DNA of 6,994 nucleotides from an uncultured euryarchaeote (GTDB lineage Archaea > Thermoplasmatota > Poseidoniia > Poseidoniales > Poseidoniaceae), in assembly GCA_937897005.1 (NCBI GenBank), contig CALCOQ010000079.1, positions 1 through 6,994 on the forward strand, in the 5' to 3' direction. Below the pieces are notes generated by a model. The model was not told where the DNA came from and ran no database searches. It saw only the letters and a list, made by a program, of their open reading frames with translations. How positions within the stretch are numbered: position 1 is the stretch's first letter; each line of letters starts with the position of its first letter. This document shows positions 1 through 6,994 of the stretch, piece after piece. Both the position numbers and the translations under genes were made by a program.

Positions 1-226
1 GAATATTCAATTTTCAGATACAATCCTATGTCTTTCTGGTAGAATTGGTTCTGAATTGGTGCTCAAGGCCATTGCCGCCGGCATTCCTGCCATCGTTGCG
101 ATTGGAGCTGCCAGCAGTATGGCTGTCGATCTATCCAGGCAGGCGGGGATCGCATTATACGGATTCACCAGAAACAACAGCACAGTATCCTACCTGCTAC
201 CATCTGAAGAAAGAACTGGAGTGTGA
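1..226 (+). CDS. fdhD: Formate dehydrogenase accessory sulfurtransferase FdhD, C-terminal part (5' end outside window)
   Basis: The reading frame is open from base 2 to a TGA at 224-226 and gives the last 74 residues of a protein that begins before the window. FdhD passes sulfur from a cysteine desulfurase to the bis-MGD cofactor of formate dehydrogenase and is required for its activity; it acts in the cytoplasm. The visible piece matches the family's C-terminal half: an LSGRIGSELVLKA segment at about residues 11-23 of the fragment, an AGIPAIVAIGAASSMAVDL segment (family form AGIP...APS..A..LA) and a closing GIALYGFTR strand (family form G.TL.GF.R). The catalytic CxxC loop lies upstream and cannot be checked. 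The gene sits 57 nt ahead of the formate dehydrogenase beta subunit on the same strand, which supports the call independently. Identification is from recalled family motifs, not a search. An overlapping 77-codon frame at 45-278 is a shadow. Confidence 0.9.
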   Translation, partial: NIQFSDTILCLSGRIGSELVLKAIAAGIPAIVAIGAASSMAVDLSRQAGIALYGFTRNNSTVSYLLPSEERTGV

Positions 227-267
227 AAAGATTTTTCTGAAGAACATTGACAAAGGCGTACACCCAC

Positions 268-274
268 GGGAAGG
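268..274 (+). promoter_or_regulatory. Probable ribosome binding site for the beta subunit gene
   Basis: GGGAAGG is the only purine-rich Shine-Dalgarno-like stretch in the gap after fdhD. It directly abuts the TTG at 275, which leaves no spacer, but lies 9 nt before the in-frame TTG at 284. This spacing decides in favour of 284 as the start. The match to AGGAGG is imperfect. Confidence 0.5.
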
Positions 275-283
275 TTGAGAACA

Positions 284-2182
284 TTGACAGGTGGTGGAGA
301 TATCAATCCAATTGAGAATGATTGGGACCCTGCTCGGCCGGGAATTGTACTTCTCGACCTGCTCAGGGAAGAGGTTCGAACCAAGGGTGAGCCGAGTGTG
401 GAGAGGATTGCTGAAATCGCCTCCCTCACCGGTACCACCTCGGCCAAGGTGAAAGGTGCCATCGGCTACTATGCCGAACTCAAACCTGATGATTCAACTA
501 TCAGGGTATGTATCGGAGAGGCTTGCCGTGCACGCGGTGCTGAAGACGTGATTCAAGAATTGAAATCCTCTGGAGAGAATGTAGGATCATTGCACTGCGC
601 CGGGCTCTGTACCAGTGGACCTGCGGTGGTCAGAGATGAGAATTCCCACGGCATTCCTGTTTCCAGAACAGGGACTGGTATGCAATTCTACATCAGTCAA
701 GATAGTATCAGTCTGGATAAGGGCAGTGAAGAAATTGCTGTTCAATTACTGCAGAATGCGCCAAGTGACTCAGCACTCATCAGAACGGGGAGTCGTGGAA
801 TCTTCAATCTTGAGCCGATGCTGGAATTGGATATCGATGCAGAAAGACATGCATTCGGGCCCCTCTCATACGATGAACTGTTGGAGATTCTATCCCTGCT
901 TGAGTCTGGTGATGCCTCTGAGCACAGTAAATCATTAGGGAATATATCTGAATTGCCAGTATTCGCTGCCCAACAACGTTTTGCAATGGCGAATCTGGGG
1001 GAAGTCAATCCTCTCGATATCGATGGATTGCGAGCCCGTGGCTCATATTCTGGACTCGCCAAGGCGAGAGAGGTTGGGACACAAGGAATTCTTGCTGAAA
1101 TTGAGAAGGCTGGATTGAGAGGCCGCGGTGGTGCTGGTTTTCCTACTCATTTCAAGTGGGCCTCCGCTGCTACGGAGGAAGACGATGTGAAGTACGTGGT
1201 AGCCAATGCTGATGAGGGAGATGCTGGAACCTTCATCGACCGGATGATCATTGAAGGAGACCCTCATGCAATGATTGAAGGAATGGCGATTTGCGCAGAA
1301 GCGATCGGCGCCAGATATGGTTGGGTGTACCTGCGTAGCGAATATCCGAATGCCGAGATGATACTGGACTCTGCCCTACAAGACGCCCGTAAGGAAGGTA
1401 TCCTGGGCGAACATTTCGACATCACCGTTGCACTCGGTGCTGGATCCTATGTCTGTGGTGAAGAGACCGCACTTCTAGAAAGCCTTGAAGGGCGACGCGG
1501 TGAAGTCAGAGCACGTCCTCCATACCCCACACAATCAGGACTCTACGGGCGTCCAACTGTGGTCAATAACGTCCTTACATTCGCTCTGGTTGCGGCAATC
1601 ATGCGCGTGGGTGGTGAACTCTATGGTTCAATCGGAACTGAACGCAGCAAAGGAACCGTTGTTGCCCAGATTGTAGGTGCTGTCAATGAACCGGTATGTA
1701 TTGAGATCCCATTTGGTGGAACAGTTGGAGAAATGATCAGAAAACATTCAGATATCGAGGGTATTGTAGCAGTTCAGGCTGGTGGCCCATTGGGCGGGGT
1801 GTTTGACATTGATGAGTTGGACTCGGTGGAGTTATCATTCGAAGGCTTGAGTGAATCTGGAGGGTTGTTAGGACACGGAGGCTTCGTATGCTACGACAGT
1901 GATTTCGATCCACGCTCAGAAGTCATTGGTTGGATGGAATTCTTCCGCGATGAGAGTTGTGGAAAATGCACTCCCTGCCGAATCGGTACCCAACGGGCTT
2001 TGGAACTGCTCCGAAGGATTGGTACCTCAAAAGAAAAGGCTGGGGACCGTCAATTGCTAGATGATCTCGATGATGTCATGACTTCAACATCGCTATGTGC
2101 TCTCGGTGGATTGGCGATGATGCCGATACGCTCCACCATGCAGAAGTGGCCGGCATCATTCGGAGGTGGATTGAATGAGTGA
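284..2182 (+). CDS. fdhB: NAD+-linked formate dehydrogenase beta subunit, fused NuoE/NuoF type (FdsB/Fdh1B-like)
   Basis: This is the diaphorase subunit: it takes electrons from the alpha subunit and reduces NAD+ through FMN. Residues about 15-135 form a NuoE-like thioredoxin-fold [2Fe-2S] domain with Cys76, Cys81, Cys105 and Cys109 (C-x4-C and C-x3-C). A linker follows with an SRGIFNLEPMLELD segment from about residue 170 and GPLSYDELLEIL from about 192, as I recall it in Methylobacterium Fdh1B. The NuoF-like part has the FMN/NADH loop RGRGGAGFPTHFKW at 279-292, NADEGDAGTFIDR from 308, GAGSYVCGEE at 385-394 and EGRRGE at 402-407. A [4Fe-4S] site has Cys559, Cys562, Cys565 and Cys605. The EGD in NADEGD is typical of formate dehydrogenase or hydrogenase diaphorases rather than complex I NuoF. 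No ATG or GTG precedes the conserved part, and an in-frame stop at 248 limits extension. I chose TTG 284 on Shine-Dalgarno spacing; TTG 275 would add 3 residues. The length of 632 residues is somewhat more than the ~570 of Fdh1B. His289 replaces the usual Gly. The 3' end overlaps the alpha gene by 8 nt. Confidence 0.93.
   Translation: MTGGGDINPIENDWDPARPGIVLLDLLREEVRTKGEPSVERIAEIASLTGTTSAKVKGAIGYYAELKPDDSTIRVCIGEACRARGAEDVIQELKSSGENVGSLHCAGLCTSGPAVVRDENSHGIPVSRTGTGMQFYISQDSISLDKGSEEIAVQLLQNAPSDSALIRTGSRGIFNLEPMLELDIDAERHAFGPLSYDELLEILSLLESGDASEHSKSLGNISELPVFAAQQRFAMANLGEVNPLDIDGLRARGSYSGLAKAREVGTQGILAEIEKAGLRGRGGAGFPTHFKWASAATEEDDVKYVVANADEGDAGTFIDRMIIEGDPHAMIEGMAICAEAIGARYGWVYLRSEYPNAEMILDSALQDARKEGILGEHFDITVALGAGSYVCGEETALLESLEGRRGEVRARPPYPTQSGLYGRPTVVNNVLTFALVAAIMRVGGELYGSIGTERSKGTVVAQIVGAVNEPVCIEIPFGGTVGEMIRKHSDIEGIVAVQAGGPLGGVFDIDELDSVELSFEGLSESGGLLGHGGFVCYDSDFDPRSEVIGWMEFFRDESCGKCTPCRIGTQRALELLRRIGTSKEKAGDRQLLDDLDDVMTSTSLCALGGLAMMPIRSTMQKWPASFGGGLNE
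2162..2167 (+). promoter_or_regulatory. Strong Shine-Dalgarno for the alpha subunit, inside the beta gene
   Basis: GGAGGT lies 7 nt before the ATG at 2175, within the last codons of the beta subunit gene. It fixes the alpha start. Together with the ATGAGTGA start/stop overlap (2175-2182) it indicates translational coupling of the two subunits, which would favour equimolar synthesis. Confidence 0.8.
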
Positions 2183-4877
2183 CACTGCTTTCACCATGTC
2201 CATTGATGATACAGTAGTCATTGCCGAAAGCGGCCAAACAGTCATGCAGGTCGCTAGAGATAATGGAATTGACATCCCCAGTCTTTGTGATTCTCCGCAT
2301 CTCGATGCTTTCGGTTCGTGTCGAATATGCGTGGTTGAGATCGATGGAGTACGAGGAACTCCATCCTCGTGCACCACTCCTGTCAGTCCAGGGATGAATG
2401 TCGCCACCAAGTCTGATAGATTATGGCATCTGCGTAGGGGAATCACAGAACTATATGTCAGTGAGCATCCATTGGATTGTCTGACCTGCACCGCTAATGG
2501 AGACTGTGAACTACAGGATGTTGCAGCCGAAGTAGGATTGCGCGAGGTCAGATACGACAATATCCCTTCTTGTGAAGGAATGCCGATAGATGACTCAAAT
2601 CCCTTCTTCTCATTCGATCCCACCAAGTGTATCGTCTGTTCCCGTTGCATCCGTGCTTGTGACGATATTCAGGTGACTCACGCTCTTTCAATCGATGGAC
2701 GTGGCTTCTTCAGCAAGATCATCGCTGGTGCAGATGTTCCATTCATGGATTCTGACTGTGTATCCTGTGGCGCTTGTGTGGATGAATGCCCGGTGGCTGC
2801 GTTGGAGGACAAGGTCGAGCGAACACATGGAGTTGCAGATACCTGGGTGCGCACCACATGCGCTTTCTGTGGAGTTGGTTGCCAGTTCGATGCGGGAGTG
2901 AAAGGAGATAAACTCGTTTCGATGAAACCAGTCGCTGACTCCCCGGTCAATCAGGGCCATTCATGTGTCAAGGGACGTTTTGCTTCTGCATACATTCACC
3001 ATCAAGATCGATTGACCACACCTTTGATCAGAAATTCCATCGATGAAGATTTTCGTGAGGCGAGTTGGGATGAAGCATATACTCACATCGCCGAGAGTTG
3101 GCAGCGTTTCAAGACTGAATCCGGACCACATTGTATTGGTACAATCACCTCATCTCGTTCCACCAACGAATTGAATTATCTCGGCTCAAAATTGATGCGC
3201 GCAGTCATTGGCACCAACAATGTGGATAATTGCGCCAGAGTTTGTCACTCGGCAACCGTGAAGGGCATGATGACAGTCTTTGGTGCAGGTGCTGGTACCA
3301 ACAGTCTCTCTGATATCGATGTGACCGATATATTGCTGGCCTCTGGATGTAATCCGATCCATGGACACCCAGTCACCGGATCTCGAATCCTGCGTGCCAG
3401 AAGGAGGGGGATGGGGCTGATAGTCGCAGACCCTAAAGAGACCGAATTAGCGAAGATCGCTGACATTCATCTTCAGTTGCGTCCAGGAACTAATGTTGCA
3501 CTTTACCAAGGGCTTGCTCATATCATTCTGCGAGATGGATTACAAGCAAGTGATGAATGGATGAACACGAGAACTGAGAATCTTGAACCCTACAAGGAAA
3601 TGGTCGCACTGATGACACCCGAACTGTGTTCTCGTTTGACCACCATCCCCATTCCTACCCTTGAAGCAGCCGCTCATCTCTATGCCGCAGCAGATGCTGC
3701 GATGTCTGTTCATGGACTGGGCATGACTGAACATAGCCATGGTTCTGAAGGAGTCATGTCGCTCTCCAGTCTGGCCTTGTTGACGGGAAATGTGGGTAGA
3801 CCTGGTACAGGTATCAATCCACTCAGGGGACAGAACAATGTCCAAGGCTCATGTGACATGGGTGCATTGCCTAATGTCTACACCAACTACCAGTCAGTAT
3901 CCGATCCCGACAGACGGGCTGAAGTCTCAGCGATCTGGGGCGTTGATGTCCCCGATACACCTGGAATGACATATCCTGTCATGCTGGAGAAGGTGTTTGA
4001 AGGAAAGATGCGTTCTCTGTATATGATTGGTTCAGATATTGCCCATACTGATCCCGACAATCAGCGAGTCCAAGAAGCATTATCCAAACTGGACCTATTG
4101 ATCGTACAAGACATCTTCATGTGTGAATCTGCAAAATATGCGCATGTCGTCCTACCAGCAGCATCCTTCCTTGAATCGGACGGGACATATACCAATGGTG
4201 AGAGAAGAGTACAACGTATACGCAAGGCCGTTCCCCCACCGGGTGATGCCAAAGAAGATTGGAGGATCGTTTCCGAATTAGCGGAAGCATTGGGGCACCC
4301 GATCATCACATCAGATTCCGTTTCAGACATCTGGGATGAAATAGCGTCCTTGACACCAAACTTCACCGGCATCTCCTATGACACGCTCGAGGATGTGGAA
4401 GCCATCCAATGGCCGGCACCTGAAAAGGGGCATCCAGGCACGACAGTCATGCATACAGATGTGTTCTCTAGAGGATTGGGTAATTTTACCGCGCCAGAAT
4501 TCGCCGAACCAGCTGAGAGGGCGAGTGAAGAATATCCATTCATACTGGTGACTGGACGCAATCTCTTCCATTACAATTCAGGAACCCAGACTCGAAGAAC
4601 CGGACTGAATGAATTCCATGATGATGATTATCTCGAGATTCATCCCGAAGATGCGCTCAGATTGGAAATCGCCGGAGGTTCCAAGGTGTGGCTTTCCAGT
4701 CCAAGGAGTCGTATTCAGATGACCGCAGTGGTAACTGATGATGTCAGACAAGGGAATCTTTTCACCACTTTCCATTTCCCTGAGACTGGAGTGAATACCG
4801 TGATCAGTTCATCTTCCGATAGTTATACCAGATGTCCCGAATACAAGGTGCAAGCAGTTGCCATCTCTCCGGTCTGA
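2175..4877 (+). CDS. fdhA: NAD+-linked formate dehydrogenase alpha (catalytic, Mo/W bis-MGD) subunit, Cys-type (FdsA/Fdh1A-like)
   Basis: The catalytic subunit oxidises formate to CO2 and sends electrons to the beta subunit. The 900 residues hold, in order: a NuoG-like [2Fe-2S] ferredoxin domain (Cys38, Cys49, Cys52, Cys66); a His-ligated [4Fe-4S] site (His98, Cys102, Cys105, Cys111); two ferredoxin-type [4Fe-4S] sites (Cys152/155/158/162 and Cys195/198/201/205); the molybdopterin oxidoreductase [4Fe-4S] site (Cys229, Cys232, Cys236, Cys264) followed by Lys266; and the active-site segment DNCARVCHSATV with the metal ligand Cys357 and His358. Arg551 in RGQNNVQGSCDMG corresponds to the formate-binding Arg333 of E. 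coli FdhF. The C-terminal dinucleotide-binding domain has YNSGTQTRRT (from about 800), TTFHFPETG and CPEYKVQAV, close to FdsA as I recall it. The ligand is Cys encoded by a normal codon, so no selenocysteine machinery is needed. There is no Tat signal and no membrane segment, so it is cytoplasmic. NuoG is excluded by the intact active site. Molybdenum versus tungsten cannot be told from sequence. The start is fixed by GGAGGT 7 nt upstream. Confidence 0.96.
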   Translation: MSDTAFTMSIDDTVVIAESGQTVMQVARDNGIDIPSLCDSPHLDAFGSCRICVVEIDGVRGTPSSCTTPVSPGMNVATKSDRLWHLRRGITELYVSEHPLDCLTCTANGDCELQDVAAEVGLREVRYDNIPSCEGMPIDDSNPFFSFDPTKCIVCSRCIRACDDIQVTHALSIDGRGFFSKIIAGADVPFMDSDCVSCGACVDECPVAALEDKVERTHGVADTWVRTTCAFCGVGCQFDAGVKGDKLVSMKPVADSPVNQGHSCVKGRFASAYIHHQDRLTTPLIRNSIDEDFREASWDEAYTHIAESWQRFKTESGPHCIGTITSSRSTNELNYLGSKLMRAVIGTNNVDNCARVCHSATVKGMMTVFGAGAGTNSLSDIDVTDILLASGCNPIHGHPVTGSRILRARRRGMGLIVADPKETELAKIADIHLQLRPGTNVALYQGLAHIILRDGLQASDEWMNTRTENLEPYKEMVALMTPELCSRLTTIPIPTLEAAAHLYAAADAAMSVHGLGMTEHSHGSEGVMSLSSLALLTGNVGRPGTGINPLRGQNNVQGSCDMGALPNVYTNYQSVSDPDRRAEVSAIWGVDVPDTPGMTYPVMLEKVFEGKMRSLYMIGSDIAHTDPDNQRVQEALSKLDLLIVQDIFMCESAKYAHVVLPAASFLESDGTYTNGERRVQRIRKAVPPPGDAKEDWRIVSELAEALGHPIITSDSVSDIWDEIASLTPNFTGISYDTLEDVEAIQWPAPEKGHPGTTVMHTDVFSRGLGNFTAPEFAEPAERASEEYPFILVTGRNLFHYNSGTQTRRTGLNEFHDDDYLEIHPEDALRLEIAGGSKVWLSSPRSRIQMTAVVTDDVRQGNLFTTFHFPETGVNTVISSSSDSYTRCPEYKVQAVAISPV

Positions 4878-4911
4878 GCGTGGCAATGGATAAGAGAGCG
4901 TTCCTTCACCG

Positions 4912-6942
4912 ATGCTCATGGGCCAGCAGTGGGATGTGCTGCGTCAACATGTCGCGGAAGGACTTCCCAGCGAACTGCCACCTCCCAGTACCGTAGACCC
5001 GAGTGTGGACCATGCTCCATCCAGACGCCAAGTTCTGACCTATAGTGAAAAACAATTGGCCCTTCGCAATGCGTTGCGTTATATCCCAGAATCATGGCAT
5101 CAGCAATTGGCAAGGGAATTTGTCGAGGAATTACACAATTATGGTCGAATCTACATGCATAGATTCAGACCAACTGAATATGAAATGAAAGCACATCCGT
5201 TATCGGCCTATCCGAGCCGCTGTGAACAGGCTGCCAGTATCATGGGGATGATACAGAACAATCTGGATCCTGCGGTGGCACAATTTCCACATGAATTGAT
5301 CACCTATGGTGGAAATGGGGCTGTGTTCCAGAACTGGATCCAATACCGATTGGTGATGAAGTACCTCGCTGAAATGACTGAAGAACAGACACTGGTGATG
5401 TATTCAGGGCATCCTTTGGGCCTGTTTCCTTCACACCGGGATGCGCCAAGAGTAGTGGTCACCAATGGGATGGTCATCCCAAATCACAGTTCCCAAGATG
5501 ATTATGAAAGACTCAATGCACTCGGGGTCAGTCAATATGGGCAAATGACTGCTGGTTCCTACATGTATATCGGGCCACAAGGCATTGTTCATGGCACGAC
5601 CATCACGATACTGAATGCTGCACGTATGAAATTGGGGATCGCTGATGATGGAAGTCTCGCTGGAATCACCTTTGTCACTTCTGGACTTGGAGGTATGTCT
5701 GGAGCACAGGCCAAGGCAGCGGTCATCTCCGGCTGTGTTGCTGTCATCTCAGAGATCAACCCTGCTGCTGTTGAGAAGCGAATCGAACAGGGATGGTTGA
5801 ATGAAGCGCATTCAGATCTTGATATCGTGATAGATCGGATGTTGAAAGCCAAGGAAGATGGCCAAGCGGTGTCGATAGGACACATTGGAAACATCGTCGA
5901 CCTTTGGGAGCGACTCGTTGAACGAGAAATCCAAATCGACCTTGGAAGTGACCAGACCAGTCTACACAACCCTTGGCAAGGAGGATATTTTCCTGTAGGG
6001 ATGAATCTAGAGGAATCAAAGCAGATGATGGTTGATGATCCTGAACAATTCTGCGAAGCTGTTCAATCTTCGCTTCGAAGACAAGCCAGAGCAATAGGTG
6101 TCATGGTTGAACGTGGCACATATTTCTGGGATTATGGTAATGCCTTCCTCCTTGAAGCCGCAAGAGCTGGCGCTGAAGTGACAAATGAAGAGGGAGATTT
6201 CATCCACCCATCCTATGTGGAAGATATCATGGGTCCGAAATGCTTTGATCTAGGCTTCGGGCCATTCCGTTGGGTCTGCTGTTCGCAGAATCCTGCCGAT
6301 CTGGAATTGACGGATTGCTTGGCAAAAGAGGTTCTTGAAGAGATGGTGGAACACGCACCTGAACATTCCAGACAACAGTTGTTGGACAATATCAAATGGA
6401 TCTGCGATGCTGCATCCAATCGTCTCGTTGTTGGAAGTCAGGCCAGAATACTGTATGCTGATGAAGAAGGTCGAAAGAAAATCGCTTCCGCCTTCAATCA
6501 AGCGATTGCAGATGGGCGATTGAAGGGTGGTATCGTTATTGGCAGAGACCATCATGATGTCTCGGGCACTGATTCCCCTTATCGGGAGACTGCGAACATA
6601 AAGGATGGTTCCAACATGACTGCGGACATGGCGGTCCACAATGTGATTGGAGATGGTTTTCGCGGAGCGACTTGGATCAGCCTTCACAATGGAGGTGGAG
6701 TAGGCTGGGGTGAAGTGATAAATGGCGGCTTTGGATTGTTCCTGGATGGTTCTACTGATGCTGGTCGTCGTCTTGATTCGATGCTTTCCTGGGATGTGAA
6801 CAATGGAATTGCCAGACGTTCATGGGCTCGTAATGATGGCGCTATTTTCGCAATCAAGAGAGCCATGGAAAAGGACCCACTGCTATCTGTGACGCTTCCG
6901 CAACTGGTCTCTGATGGGTTGATTGAGGGAGCATTCGACTGA
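4912..6942 (+). CDS. hutU: Urocanate hydratase (urocanase), long ~676-residue type
   Basis: HutU catalyses step 2 of histidine degradation: urocanate plus water to 4-imidazolone-5-propionate, using tightly bound NAD+ as an electrophile, in the cytoplasm. The 676 residues equal the length of human UROC1 and exceed the ~550-560 of the Pseudomonas and Bacillus enzymes. Visible motifs are SEKQLALRNALRY at 45-57 (a block near the N-terminus of the long class), YGGNG at 132-136, QMTAGSYMYIGPQGIVHGT at 211-229, the NAD-binding glycine loop GLGGMSGAQAKAA at 258-270, DLGSDQTSLHNP at 343-354, FGPFRWVCCS at 449-458, RDHHDVSGTDSPYRET at 545-560 and HNGGGVGWG at 592-600. The short-class signature FQGLPARICW aligns with VVGSQARILY (506-515), so its Cys becomes Leu514, as in the vertebrate enzyme from memory. 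ATG 4912 is the first possible start (in-frame TAA at 4891); ATG 4918 is an alternative. Only a weak AAGAGAG lies upstream (4892-4898). The gene follows fdhA by 34 nt, so co-transcription is likely. Confidence 0.97.
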   Translation: MLMGQQWDVLRQHVAEGLPSELPPPSTVDPSVDHAPSRRQVLTYSEKQLALRNALRYIPESWHQQLAREFVEELHNYGRIYMHRFRPTEYEMKAHPLSAYPSRCEQAASIMGMIQNNLDPAVAQFPHELITYGGNGAVFQNWIQYRLVMKYLAEMTEEQTLVMYSGHPLGLFPSHRDAPRVVVTNGMVIPNHSSQDDYERLNALGVSQYGQMTAGSYMYIGPQGIVHGTTITILNAARMKLGIADDGSLAGITFVTSGLGGMSGAQAKAAVISGCVAVISEINPAAVEKRIEQGWLNEAHSDLDIVIDRMLKAKEDGQAVSIGHIGNIVDLWERLVEREIQIDLGSDQTSLHNPWQGGYFPVGMNLEESKQMMVDDPEQFCEAVQSSLRRQARAIGVMVERGTYFWDYGNAFLLEAARAGAEVTNEEGDFIHPSYVEDIMGPKCFDLGFGPFRWVCCSQNPADLELTDCLAKEVLEEMVEHAPEHSRQQLLDNIKWICDAASNRLVVGSQARILYADEEGRKKIASAFNQAIADGRLKGGIVIGRDHHDVSGTDSPYRETANIKDGSNMTADMAVHNVIGDGFRGATWISLHNGGGVGWGEVINGGFGLFLDGSTDAGRRLDSMLSWDVNNGIARRSWARNDGAIFAIKRAMEKDPLLSVTLPQLVSDGLIEGAFD

Positions 6943-6994
6943 GGAACTGTATTCAAGAGCAAGCCGCAGCACATCATGCGGTGGCAGCATGGTC
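6943..6994 (+). other. Unresolved 3' flank after hutU
   Basis: These 52 nt hold no complete gene. GAGGA at 6941-6945, overlapping the hutU stop codon, resembles a ribosome binding site, but the nearest candidate starts are poor: CTG 6947 is too close and ATT 6951 is a rare start codon. An ATG at 6976 opens a frame that runs off the window after six codons (M R W Q H G). The frame read from 6942 is also open to the edge. A same-strand gene may begin here, but too little is visible to identify it. Confidence 0.35.

Noticed and set aside
45..278. 77-codon frame starting with ATG/GTG-like codons across the fdhD end
   Set aside because: The frame that starts before the window (stop at 226) encodes clear FdhD C-terminal motifs; this one is an out-of-frame shadow.
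2156..2650. 164-codon antisense open frame over the fdhB-fdhA junction
   Set aside because: It lies opposite strongly conserved Fe-S ligand codons, has no recognisable motif and no ribosome binding site of note. It is a shadow of fdhA.
3231..3248. Possible selenocysteine codon in the alpha subunit active site
   Set aside because: The active-site codon is TGT (Cys357), and there is no in-frame TGA anywhere in the gene before the stop at 4875.
284..4877. Complex I (NuoE/F/G) as the identity of the two large genes
   Set aside because: The alpha protein has the formate dehydrogenase active site (CARVCH with Cys357 and His358, and RGQNNVQG), the beta protein has NADEGD in place of the complex I form, and fdhD lies next to them. 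No other nuo genes are visible.
4878..4911. A promoter for hutU in the fdhA-hutU gap
   Set aside because: The 34 nt hold no convincing -10/-35 pair or archaeal TATA box; the ATG at 4886 is out of frame with hutU.
6250..6687. 145-codon antisense open frame inside hutU
   Set aside because: It is fully within conserved urocanase sequence on the other strand and its product shows no family features.
6964..6981. CCGCA / TGCGG inverted repeat after hutU as a possible terminator
   Set aside because: The stem has only five base pairs (plus a possible G-T pair) around an 8-nt loop, and no T-run follows. It is too weak to call an intrinsic terminator.

Overview
The window lies within a compact metabolic gene cluster, all on the + strand: the 3' end of fdhD, a fused NuoE/NuoF-type formate dehydrogenase beta subunit (fdsB/fdh1B type), the molybdenum- or tungsten-containing alpha subunit (fdsA/fdh1A type), and a long-form urocanate hydratase (hutU). 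Intergenic gaps are 57 nt (fdhD to beta), an 8-nt overlap (beta to alpha) and 34 nt (alpha to hutU). The last 52 nt after hutU contain no gene I can resolve. No intrinsic terminator, RNA gene, mobile element, CRISPR array or large repeat is visible, so the layout fits one transcription unit that continues past both ends of the window.

The first three genes together describe a soluble, cytoplasmic NAD+-linked formate dehydrogenase. FdhD is the sulfurtransferase/chaperone that matures the bis-MGD cofactor. The alpha subunit oxidises formate to CO2 at a Mo/W centre with a Cys (not Sec) ligand and passes electrons through a chain of Fe-S clusters. The beta subunit carries FMN and reduces NAD+. 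All cofactor ligands I looked for are present in both structural subunits, so the enzyme looks intact.

The fourth gene is the second enzyme of histidine degradation (urocanate to 4-imidazolone-5-propionate). It belongs to the ~676-residue urocanase class that includes the vertebrate enzyme, not the ~550-residue Pseudomonas/Bacillus class. Its position directly behind a formate dehydrogenase is suggestive because one route of histidine breakdown (HutF plus HutG through N-formylglutamate) releases free formate. That link is inferred; no other hut gene is visible here.

Organism: a prokaryote with roughly balanced GC, tight gene packing, at least one good Shine-Dalgarno site (GGAGGT before the alpha subunit) and a probable TTG start. 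About a third of the arginine codons in the beta-subunit gene are AGA/AGG (about 14 of 39), which is unlike high-GC Proteobacteria, where this enzyme is best studied. A planktonic euryarchaeote (Marine Group II-like) or a moderate-GC environmental bacterium would both fit; the sequence alone does not decide between them. I found no clearly undescribed system. The most interesting points are the fdh-hut adjacency, the long-type urocanase lacking the Cys of the short-family signature, and a Gly-to-His change in the FMN-binding loop of the beta subunit.
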